Source: a virus
DNA length: 21,928 nucleotides
Reading direction: 5' to 3' (one strand)
Virus record (IMG/VR): IMGVR_UViG_3300020439_002104
Coordinates: 1 to 21,928 of that record
Each line of letters opens with the position of its first letter. The stretch's first letter is position 1. The position numbers and the translations under genes were made by a program. The notes below the pieces were generated by a model. The model saw nothing but the letters and a program-made list of their open reading frames with translations, was not told the origin of the DNA and ran no database searches. Positions 7,865 to 14,627 of this stretch are shown here, in pieces.

Positions 7865-8891
7865 AAATCATTTCGTAATGATTACATTGTATTTCTATAG
7901 TGAAATTATGCATAGCGTTTTTTAAACAATTTTCAGGATTAATTTCCTTGCAACCTTTTCTTATTGCGAAATTAAATTGTTCGTAAGTCGAACATCTAAA
8001 TCCAGTGTATCCTTGTTTAACTGTTTCGGTGAAGCCTCCGAAGTCTGTAGTTATAGTCGGAGTTCCTGAAAACTGAGCTTCTATCACGGTCCAATTACAT
8101 GGTTCAATAAAAAAACTAGGCGCTAATAAAAATTTAGCTTCAGATAATAATTTCTTTCTTTTTTCAGGTTCTACAAAACCAAGCATCTTACAATATTTGG
8201 TATCTTTCAGTTCTAATATATTTGGCCCAGCAAAATATATTTCTTGGCCGATAGCGTTGCACATATCATACGCAGCTTGAGCCCCTTTTGGCTCTATCAT
8301 TCTGCCCAAAAATAAAGCTACGTTTGATTTTTGTTTTTTAAATAAAAAGTCTTCTTTTTCAAATCCCGGGTATACTACAAATTCTGAATTAAATTTTACA
8401 TTTGATTTTTGCGCTCCATGTAATTTATGCATCTGGGAGTAAGTTTCAAAAATCTTAATAGGGGCAAACATTGAATCATATCCTATGCTTGGTTCCACAA
8501 CTATCGCTTTGCTGATAAATTTTTTTACGCATTCATGGTGAGCAAAACCAAACCAGCATAATATAAATTCATCTTCTGACTTTATTCTTTTATTTAATTC
8601 TCTTTCGCAATTTTTGTTAAATATTTTTACAGATTCTGTTTTTGTTTGCTGGTTGTAACCTTTCGTCTTCCAGCTACTTAAATCTGAGTAGCTTTTTTTT
8701 AATATTTCGTCGTTGGTTACGGTTATATGCTCTGTGCATGTCACTTTAGAGTTTTCGTGACCATAATGATATACAGTATGACCACGTTTAGTCATTTCTT
8801 TGCAAAATTTATAAACTTTTTGTGTAAATGCACATAGTGAGTTTTCTTTTCTCGTAGGAGAATAAGGAACACTTAGGCAGTGAAAAATCAT
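7848..8891 (-). CDS. GT4-family (group 1) glycosyltransferase (347 aa)
   Basis: A GT-B fold glycosyltransferase. The N-terminal region has MIFHCLSVPYSPT and TKRGHTVYHYG, typical of the acceptor-side domain. The C-terminal donor domain has VALFLGRMIEPKGAQAA, then an E-x7-E motif in EPCNWTVIEAQFSGTPTITT and a Gly-rich FGGFTETV. The start is uncertain: ATG at 8891 gives the most family-like N-terminus, ATG at 8897 adds two residues, and the longest frame would need TTG at 8909. It is the only minus-strand gene between 1153 and the right end, and it faces the methyltransferase gene. This may be an independently regulated cargo gene. The sugar is unknown. Confidence 0.8.
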   Translation of the reverse strand: MIFHCLSVPYSPTRKENSLCAFTQKVYKFCKEMTKRGHTVYHYGHENSKVTCTEHITVTNDEILKKSYSDLSSWKTKGYNQQTKTESVKIFNKNCERELNKRIKSEDEFILCWFGFAHHECVKKFISKAIVVEPSIGYDSMFAPIKIFETYSQMHKLHGAQKSNVKFNSEFVVYPGFEKEDFLFKKQKSNVALFLGRMIEPKGAQAAYDMCNAIGQEIYFAGPNILELKDTKYCKMLGFVEPEKRKKLLSEAKFLLAPSFFIEPCNWTVIEAQFSGTPTITTDFGGFTETVKQGYTGFRCSTYEQFNFAIRKGCKEINPENCLKNAMHNFTIEIQCNHYEMIFKSLN

Positions 8892-8926
8892 ACACATATA
8901 GTGTAACAAATACTACAATATGTCAA
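8892..8926. promoter_or_regulatory. Compact divergent promoter region between GT4 and phoH-like genes
   Basis: Only 28 bp separate the two proposed start codons. On the minus strand, a perfect TTGACA (8926-8921) sits over the phoH-like start codon, followed 15 nt later by TACACT (8905-8900), 8 nt before ATG 8891. On the plus strand, TACAAT (8914-8919) abuts the ATG at 8920, and GTGTAA at 8901-8906 recurs ahead of other genes. The assignment is tentative. Confidence 0.3.
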
Positions 8927-9651
8927 CAAAAAAACGTAGGCAACCAAAAGGGACAATAAAAGAAGTTTTAGACGACAATGTGTTCAGACAAGTTAAATTA
9001 CAAATTAAAAAATTTGATTTAACAGAAAAACAAAAAAGTTTAGTGGAGTTAGCTTTCCAGCATGATACAAAAATAATTTTTATTAACGGGGTAGCAGGTT
9101 CATCAAAAACGTTTTTATCAGTTTATTGCGCGTTACATTTACTGAACGCAAATCCAAAGTACGAAATAAAATACATCAGAACAATCGCAGAAGCAGGAGA
9201 AAGAGGTTTAGGCTCTTTGCCCGGAACTGTAGATGAAAAATTCAATCCATTCATGATGCCATTGTATGATAAGTTAGATGAATTACTTCCTGTTACTCAA
9301 TCTAAGTATTTAGAAGATCAAGGGTATATCGAAGCGTTTCCTGTAAACTTCCTGAGAGGCGCTACATGGAACGATAAGGTGATTATAGCAGACGAGGCCC
9401 AAAACTACTCTACAAAGGAGCTTGTAACGCTTTTAACGCGTATAGGGGAGGGAACCAAGATGTTTATTTGTGGCGACTCAATGCAGTCAGACATTGGCAT
9501 GAAATCTGGGTTTACTAAAATATACGATTTATTTAAAAGTAAAGAAAGTGAAGCGAAAGGTATTCATTGTTTTGAATTTGAAGAAACGGACATTGTTAGA
9601 AGTGAGATTTTAAAATATATAGTTAATGTATTTAAGAAATTAGATAAATAA
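8920..9651 (+). CDS. phoH: PhoH-like P-loop ATPase (243 aa)
   Basis: PhoH-like proteins are P-loop NTPases common in marine and other phages; their phage role is still unclear (RNA metabolism has been proposed). The Walker A motif is GVAGSSKT at residues 57-64, Walker B is VIIADEAQN with D158/E159, and FICGDSMQSD follows at about residues 182-191. The length fits the short phage versions. The basic N-terminus (MSTKKRRQPKG) may bind nucleic acid. It is divergent from the GT4 gene and begins the plus-strand run leading into the packaging genes. The family assignment is firm; the function in this phage is not. Confidence 0.9.
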   Translation: MSTKKRRQPKGTIKEVLDDNVFRQVKLQIKKFDLTEKQKSLVELAFQHDTKIIFINGVAGSSKTFLSVYCALHLLNANPKYEIKYIRTIAEAGERGLGSLPGTVDEKFNPFMMPLYDKLDELLPVTQSKYLEDQGYIEAFPVNFLRGATWNDKVIIADEAQNYSTKELVTLLTRIGEGTKMFICGDSMQSDIGMKSGFTKIYDLFKSKESEAKGIHCFEFEETDIVRSEILKYIVNVFKKLDK

Positions 9652-9662
9652 TCAAAAGTTGA

Positions 9663-9668
9663 TATAAT
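9663..9668 (+). promoter_or_regulatory. TATAAT -10-like element before the zinc-ribbon gene
   Basis: A perfect TATAAT lies 6 nt before ATG 9675 in the 23-bp gap after the phoH-like gene. A -35 at 17 nt spacing is poor (TTAGAT at 9640). If used, it would yield a nearly leaderless transcript for the zinc-ribbon and sigma-like genes. Confidence 0.35.
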
Positions 9669-9674
9669 ATATCA

Positions 9675-10034
9675 ATGAGTAATATATTTTGTTCGCAATG
9701 TGGATCTAAACATTCTGTGGGTTCTAAGTTTTGTTCTGCGTGTGGCAGTCCTTTATCTAACTTTGCAGCACCTAGACAACAAAGTCAACATGTGGAAATT
9801 CATCATGATGAACCAAACTCTTTTAGTAGACCTAAGGGTTTATCTTATGAAATCCAAAACGGCGGAAACAATATTTTTAAAGGGGAAGATATTTTAAAAT
9901 CTAACCCAGTTAGCGAACACGACAAATTGAATCGACCTGCAACTCAAGCTCAACAATTAACCCAAGAAGAATATCTAGCGGAGTCTTTAAAGGAATGTGC
10001 TCCTAGGGGTATGCAAGATATTGATGAAACCTAA
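9675..10034 (+). CDS. Zinc-ribbon protein of unknown function (119 aa)
   Basis: The first 27 residues form a compact zinc ribbon with C6-x2-C9 and C20-x2-C23 (FCSQCGSKHSVGSKFCSACG), like the N-terminal ribbons of many bacterial proteins. The remaining 90 or so residues are Gln/Asn/Pro-rich and probably disordered, with no membrane segment, which separates it from membrane-anchored ribbon proteins. A TATAAT box is 6 nt upstream of the start. The gene end overlaps the start of the sigma-like gene by 11 nt. A role as a nucleic-acid or RNA-polymerase adaptor is plausible from context but unproven. Confidence 0.75.
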   Translation: MSNIFCSQCGSKHSVGSKFCSACGSPLSNFAAPRQQSQHVEIHHDEPNSFSRPKGLSYEIQNGGNNIFKGEDILKSNPVSEHDKLNRPATQAQQLTQEEYLAESLKECAPRGMQDIDET

Positions 10035-10737
10035 AAAAAAGACTTTTGAAGAAATGTATGAAAAAATTGACGAAGTTATAAAAAAAAGAAAATCTAAATG
10101 GCGTTTAAAAGCTATTGCATGGTTCGATTTTGAAGATATTGAACAAATAATAAAATTACATATATATAAAAAATGGCATCTATGGGATCAGTCAAGACCT
10201 ATAGAGCCTTGGGTTAACAGAATCGCTACAAACCAAATAAGAAATATAATTCGAAACAATTACACCTCGATTGCCAAACCTTGTTTGTCTTGCCCTTTTA
10301 ATACTAGCAAAGGTATTGAAGTCGTATACGAGGATTCTTGTGGTTTCACTCCTAGCAAAGTTCAATGTAATGAATGCCCCTTATACGCTAAATGGGAGAA
10401 ATTAAAAAAACCTGCTTATGATATAAAAATGACTGTAAGTTTGGAAAACCACCAAAATTATTACATGTCTTTTGAGTCTACAGTTGATTATGATTATGTA
10501 GGAGCGGAAAAGAAAATGCATGATTTAATGAGGGGCGTTTTAAACGATAAACAGTTTATGGTTTATAAATTGTTTTTCATGGATAATTTAAGCGACGATC
10601 AAGTTGCTAAAATATTAAATTTTAAAACCAACGAGCGTGGGAGAAAAGCGGGATATAAACAAATAAAAAATTTAAAAAAAATGTTGTATAACAAAGCGCA
10701 AAAATTATTGCGTGACAACGATTTATTTTCAGAGTGA
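10024..10737 (+). CDS. Sigma-factor-like transcription factor with cysteine-rich insertion (237 aa)
   Basis: Probably a phage sigma factor that redirects host RNA polymerase. Region-2-like sequence spans about residues 32-80 (FDFEDIEQIIKLHIYKKW, then IEPWVNRIATNQIRNIIR), the core-binding and -10 recognition layout. A C-terminal region-4-like helix-turn-helix follows from about residue 175 (LNDKQFMVYKLFFMDNLSDD). Between them is an insertion with CLSCP, a lone Cys and CNECP, probably a metal-binding knuckle. ATG 10024 overlaps the upstream gene; a longer frame would use GTG 9997. Its position before the packaging and head genes suggests control of late transcription. Confidence in the family is moderate, since region 4 is divergent. 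Confidence 0.7.
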   Translation: MKPKKKTFEEMYEKIDEVIKKRKSKWRLKAIAWFDFEDIEQIIKLHIYKKWHLWDQSRPIEPWVNRIATNQIRNIIRNNYTSIAKPCLSCPFNTSKGIEVVYEDSCGFTPSKVQCNECPLYAKWEKLKKPAYDIKMTVSLENHQNYYMSFESTVDYDYVGAEKKMHDLMRGVLNDKQFMVYKLFFMDNLSDDQVAKILNFKTNERGRKAGYKQIKNLKKMLYNKAQKLLRDNDLFSE

Positions 10738-10739
10738 TC

Positions 10740-11813
10740 ATGTTATCAGAAGATCAAAAATTATTTATTAATAAAAAAATAGAAGAAGGGCTAAGCGATT
10801 ATATCGTCATAGCTAATTTAGTGCATAAAAAAGAAAATTTAACTGGCAGGTCAAAAGAAGCTAAAGAAGTTAGAGCTTTTTTAGTTGAAACAGGTTTTAT
10901 CAAACCCAAGAAAAAGAAAGATAGATTTTCTCCAGTAAAAGAAGTTTTATCAGAGAACCAAAGAAATTTTATTGATCAAAATATTGAATCAGGCATGGGG
11001 CCAAAGCAAATAACAGAATTGTTGTTTAATAAGAAATTTCAAGGCATCGAAAATTTACAAATTCATATTACTGCAGAGTACAGGGCGGTTCATAAATACG
11101 TAAAAGAAAAATATCCTCAGTTTTTAAACGAGTCAGAATCTGGTGTGAATCAGAAATATTCTGTGCCTAGATCTTTAAAAACAGCTTTGAATAAAGTTAA
11201 TAAATTGGTGGGTCAGAATTTAAATGAAGATAAATTATCTTTACAGCATCGAAAATGTTTAGAGAGACTTTTAATTTATCTGGGCAGTCCGCGTTTTGTC
11301 GGAAATTATGATTCTTACATGAGTGCGCAGGATAAAGACTTATTTGAAGCGGAATTTGTTCGAGCTGTTTGGGATAAGCCTGATTTAACAATTGATGAAA
11401 TTAATTTGTACATAAATGTTTGCATGGATTACATCAACTTAAGGCAGATAGATATTAAGAAGAATAAGGTTAACGACATGTTCAACGAAACCCAAGAGCA
11501 AAATGATTTAACAATTCGTTTGACTGAAATTTTAAAAACTATCAGCGAAGAGTACAATCAGTGCGCTAGACGTATTGATCAGAGTATTCAAAAACTAAAC
11601 GGTGAGAGAGCAAAGAGAGTCGAGCGGCACAATCAAAAAAACGCTTCTATTTTAAACCTCGTAGAACTTTTTCAAGACGAGAAAGAGCGAAGCATGATGA
11701 TTCAAATTGCTGAAATGCAAAAACAAGCCGTCGAAGATGAAGCGGAAAAAATGGAAAACATGTCTTCTTGGAAAGCTCGTATCTTGGGTGTTTCTAAGGA
11801 GGATGCTATATGA
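10740..11813 (+). CDS. Hypothetical protein with N-terminal tandem duplication; candidate terminase small subunit
   Basis: A 357-residue, mostly helical, charged protein. Residues 2-52 and 70-121 are related repeats that open LSEDQKLFINKKIEEG and LSENQRNFIDQNIESG. Each could form a small helical DNA-binding unit. Residues about 255-340 look coiled-coil (repeated Glu/Gln/Lys heptads, such as ERAKRVERHNQKNAS). The gene ends overlapping the nuclease gene by four bases. Its position two genes before the terminase, with DNA-binding-like repeats plus a coiled coil, would fit a terminase small subunit, but no recognised small-subunit motif was found. ATG 10740 is preferred over GTG 10734 because it lies just after the upstream stop. 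Confidence 0.65.
   Translation: MLSEDQKLFINKKIEEGLSDYIVIANLVHKKENLTGRSKEAKEVRAFLVETGFIKPKKKKDRFSPVKEVLSENQRNFIDQNIESGMGPKQITELLFNKKFQGIENLQIHITAEYRAVHKYVKEKYPQFLNESESGVNQKYSVPRSLKTALNKVNKLVGQNLNEDKLSLQHRKCLERLLIYLGSPRFVGNYDSYMSAQDKDLFEAEFVRAVWDKPDLTIDEINLYINVCMDYINLRQIDIKKNKVNDMFNETQEQNDLTIRLTEILKTISEEYNQCARRIDQSIQKLNGERAKRVERHNQKNASILNLVELFQDEKERSMMIQIAEMQKQAVEDEAEKMENMSSWKARILGVSKEDAI
11796..11802 (+). promoter_or_regulatory. Strong Shine-Dalgarno site for the ERCC4 nuclease gene
   Basis: AAGGAGG is placed 7 nt before ATG 11810, inside the end of the preceding gene. It is one of few canonical ribosome binding sites in the window; most starts here lack one. It supports 11810 as the start. 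Confidence 0.6.
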
Positions 11814-12727
11814 TAAAGTGCGCGATATGCGAAAATAAATTTTCTTCTGACAAATCATTTCACGCTCATTTAAAAAAGCATGGAATGTATCAAGCAGAAT
11901 ATTACTGCAAATACTATCCTAGATATTCTACTTACTATAAAAAACAAATTCCATTTACAAATAAAAAAGAATATTTCCAAAAAGAATTTATTGATTTAAA
12001 TGAATTATTAATTTGGGAAAAAAATGCTGACACTGAATTAGTTAAAGCTAAATGTCTGGAATTACTTTCAAAAAGAATAGAAGAAAAAGAATATGAGTAT
12101 GCGCCGTTTCACAATGAATTGAAGACTTTAGATTTACCTCCTGTAGAAGTATTTAAAAAACATTTTAAATCTTACAGTAAAGCTTGTGCAGCTATAGGTA
12201 AAGAACCTTTATTTAATAAACCTTTGCCATCAGATTTTTATTCAGATGTTCCTGATTTTGAAATTTTAATAGATACCAGAGAACAAGATCCATTGCCGTT
12301 TAAAAAATTTAGAAAAGAAAAATTATATGTAGGTGATTATTTAAATAGTCATGGAGAGTATACTTATACATATGTGGATAGAAAAAGTGAAGGTGATTTT
12401 TTAGGTACGTTAGCTTCTGGGGTTAGCCGGTTTGAAAGAGAAATACAAAAAGCAGTACAGCTAGAAAGTTATTTGTTTGTGGTGATAGAAACAACCATAA
12501 ATAAAATAAAATCTAATCATAAAAAATTTAGAAGAAAAACAAGTTTAGAGTATGTGTTTCATAACATGCGGCATTTAAGTCACAAATATCCTAGAAATGT
12601 GCAATTTATTTTTACAGGTGATAGAAAAAAATCTTTAGATATTATTCCAAGGCTTATTCATTTGGGAGATCGTTTATGGAATGTAGATATACAATATTAT
12701 TTAGATCATGAGCTGGGAAGTAGGTAA
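11810..12727 (+). CDS. C2H2 zinc finger plus ERCC4-type nuclease (305 aa)
   Basis: The N-terminus has a C2H2-type finger, C4-x2-C7-x12-H20-x3-H24. The C-terminal half is an ERCC4/XPF-family nuclease domain: ILIDTREQDPLPF (residues 152-164), VGDYL with G175/D176, VDRKSEGDFLGTL with D190-R191-K192 and D196, RFEREI at 207-212, then YLFVVIE. The canonical ERKxxxD appears here as DRKxxxD. ERCC4 nucleases cut branched or flap DNA. Lying between the candidate small subunit and the terminase, it may resolve branched concatemers before packaging (inference). The last 20 bp overlap the terminase start. Confidence 0.8.
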   Translation: MIKCAICENKFSSDKSFHAHLKKHGMYQAEYYCKYYPRYSTYYKKQIPFTNKKEYFQKEFIDLNELLIWEKNADTELVKAKCLELLSKRIEEKEYEYAPFHNELKTLDLPPVEVFKKHFKSYSKACAAIGKEPLFNKPLPSDFYSDVPDFEILIDTREQDPLPFKKFRKEKLYVGDYLNSHGEYTYTYVDRKSEGDFLGTLASGVSRFEREIQKAVQLESYLFVVIETTINKIKSNHKKFRRKTSLEYVFHNMRHLSHKYPRNVQFIFTGDRKKSLDIIPRLIHLGDRLWNVDIQYYLDHELGSR

Positions 12728-14573
12728 TCAAATACCAAGAAAAAAAGAATTCATTAGTAATGAAGAGTTGTTAAAAAAGAAAGGTTTCTTAGAAGAGAAA
12801 GAAGCTAAGCTTTTGTTTTATCAATTTTTACGAAACAATACTACTTTTGCTACAGATCTAATAACAGGAGTTCAATTATTTCCGTTTCAGCATATGGCTA
12901 TTAAAAGCATGTTGGAGACAGATTATTTTTTAGGTGTGTGGTCTCGCGGAATGAGTAAAAGTTATACAACTGGTATTTACGCTGTGCTTGATGCGATTTT
13001 AAATCAAGGTGTTGAAACAGGTATTCTTTCAAGGTCGTTCCGTCAGTCTAAAATGATATTTAAAAAGATTGAAGATATTGCCGCAAAACCAGAAGCTTAT
13101 TTATTAAAACAATGTATCACTCATGTTTCAAAAAGTAATGACGAGTGGGTAATGGAAATAGGTAAAAGTAGAATTCGTGCTTTGCCTTTAGGTGATGGTG
13201 AAAAGCTACGTGGATTTCGTTTTCATCGTATTATTATTGATGAGTTCTTGCTTATGCCAGAACGTATTTATAATGAAGTTATAGTGCCGTTTTTATCTGT
13301 TGTTCAAAATCCCACACAAAGAGAAGAACTATATCAAGTGGAAAGTAGATTGATCGAGCAAGGTAAGCTTACTGAAGAGGATAGGTATCAGTGGCCCAAC
13401 AATAAATTAATCGCTCTTTCATCTGCTTCTTTTAAATTTGAATATTTATACAAGTTATACGAACAGTATGAGAATTTGATTTTTAATCCCAAGAATGGCG
13501 AACGGACGCGACGCTGTGTTATGCAGTTTAGTTATGACTGCGCTCCTGTTCAGCTATACGATCAAAATCTTATTAATCAAGCAAAGGCAACAATGAGTGA
13601 GTCTCAGTTCATGAGGGAATTCGGAGCTCAATTCACTGATGATAGTTCTGGGTATTTCAAGATATCTAAGATGGCGTTATGTACTGTTCCTGACGGAGAA
13701 TCACCTTCTGTAGAAGTCGTTGGGAAACCGGAAGACGAATATATTGTAGCGGTTGACCCCTCATGGTCTGAAACAGAATCTTCTGATGATTTTGCAATTC
13801 AAGTTTTAAAATTAAATCAAGAAAAACAAATTAGTACATTGGTGCATTCTTATGCTTTATCGGGCAGTTCTTTAAAAGACCATATTAAATACTTTTTATA
13901 TATTTTAAAGAATTTTAATGTTATTGCCGTGTGTATGGATTACAACGGTGGTGTGCAATTTATGAACTCTTGTAATGAGAGTGAATTATTTAAAAGTGAA
14001 GGAATTAATTTAAAACAAATTGTTACTGAATTTGAAAAACCAGAAGACTATCCTCAAAACTTAACAATGGCCAAAAATGAATACAATAAATCAGATTATA
14101 AATACGTATTTTTGAGAAAGCCAACTTCTAGTTGGATTAGAACAGCTAACGAGTTGCTTCAGGCAAATTTTGATCACAGAAGAATATTTTTTGGCAGTAG
14201 GGCTATAGATAATAACTTTAGATCTCAAACAAAAAAGAAAATAGGTATTTTACAAATGAAGTTCTCAAATACTGCAGATTCGGATAAACAAAACGAAGAA
14301 GCAAAAATGATTGATTTTGTTGAACATTTAACAGATATGATTTTGTTAACAAAAACTGAATGCGCACTTATTCAAATAACAACAACAGCTCAAGGTACAC
14401 AAAGTTTCGATTTGCCGCCGAATTTAAGAAGAAAGACTGGTCCAGATAAACCGAGAAAAGATAGTTATTCGGCTTTAGTATTAGGGAATTGGTTGGCGAA
14501 AATTTACTACGACATGAACAATACTGAAGTAGAAGAGGTTGCAGCGACTTTTACGCCGATGTTTATTAATTAA
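12708..14573 (+). CDS. terL: Terminase large subunit (621 aa)
   Basis: The DNA-packaging motor ATPase and headful/site nuclease. The ATPase domain carries a Walker A variant, WSRGMSKSYTTG (residues 78-89, K84), Walker B IIIDEF with D178/E179, and a coupling motif ALSSASF at about residues 236-242. The RNase H-like nuclease domain shows acidic residues in VAVDPSW (D350), CMDYNG (D411) and MIDFVEHLTD (D536, D543). The length is typical. The start overlaps the ERCC4 gene by 20 bp, which favours coupling; no good Shine-Dalgarno is seen. It acts at the portal vertex during packaging, with the portal encoded immediately downstream. Confidence 0.93.
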   Translation: MSWEVGNQIPRKKEFISNEELLKKKGFLEEKEAKLLFYQFLRNNTTFATDLITGVQLFPFQHMAIKSMLETDYFLGVWSRGMSKSYTTGIYAVLDAILNQGVETGILSRSFRQSKMIFKKIEDIAAKPEAYLLKQCITHVSKSNDEWVMEIGKSRIRALPLGDGEKLRGFRFHRIIIDEFLLMPERIYNEVIVPFLSVVQNPTQREELYQVESRLIEQGKLTEEDRYQWPNNKLIALSSASFKFEYLYKLYEQYENLIFNPKNGERTRRCVMQFSYDCAPVQLYDQNLINQAKATMSESQFMREFGAQFTDDSSGYFKISKMALCTVPDGESPSVEVVGKPEDEYIVAVDPSWSETESSDDFAIQVLKLNQEKQISTLVHSYALSGSSLKDHIKYFLYILKNFNVIAVCMDYNGGVQFMNSCNESELFKSEGINLKQIVTEFEKPEDYPQNLTMAKNEYNKSDYKYVFLRKPTSSWIRTANELLQANFDHRRIFFGSRAIDNNFRSQTKKKIGILQMKFSNTADSDKQNEEAKMIDFVEHLTDMILLTKTECALIQITTTAQGTQSFDLPPNLRRKTGPDKPRKDSYSALVLGNWLAKIYYDMNNTEVEEVAATFTPMFIN

Positions 14574-14585
14574 AATAAAAGTTAA

Positions 14586-14608
14586 AAAGTCACTTTGAAA
14601 GTAACTTT
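14586..14608 (+). other. Imperfect hairpin in terL-portal gap
   Basis: AAAGTCACTT and AAGTAACTTT pair at 9 of 10 positions around a TGA loop. No T-run follows, so a simple intrinsic terminator is unlikely. It lies just ahead of, and overlaps, the proposed portal promoter, so it could be an operator or mRNA-end structure. Confidence 0.35.
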
Positions 14609-14621
14609 GTGTAATTATAAT
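14595..14621 (+). promoter_or_regulatory. Possible promoter of the head gene block
   Basis: TTGAAA (14595-14600), a short 15-nt spacer and a perfect TATAAT (14616-14621) lie 6 nt ahead of ATG 14628. The short spacer weakens a sigma70 reading. A phage-sigma late promoter centred on TATAATATA is an alternative. Confidence 0.4.
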
Positions 14622-14627
14622 ATAGAT

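Noticed and set aside
7866-7883. Seven-bp hairpin AATCATT/AATGATT at the convergent gene ends
   Set aside because: It is A/T-weak, lacks a T-run on the plus strand, and a minus-strand stop there would cut off the GT4 stop codon, so it is unlikely to be a terminator.
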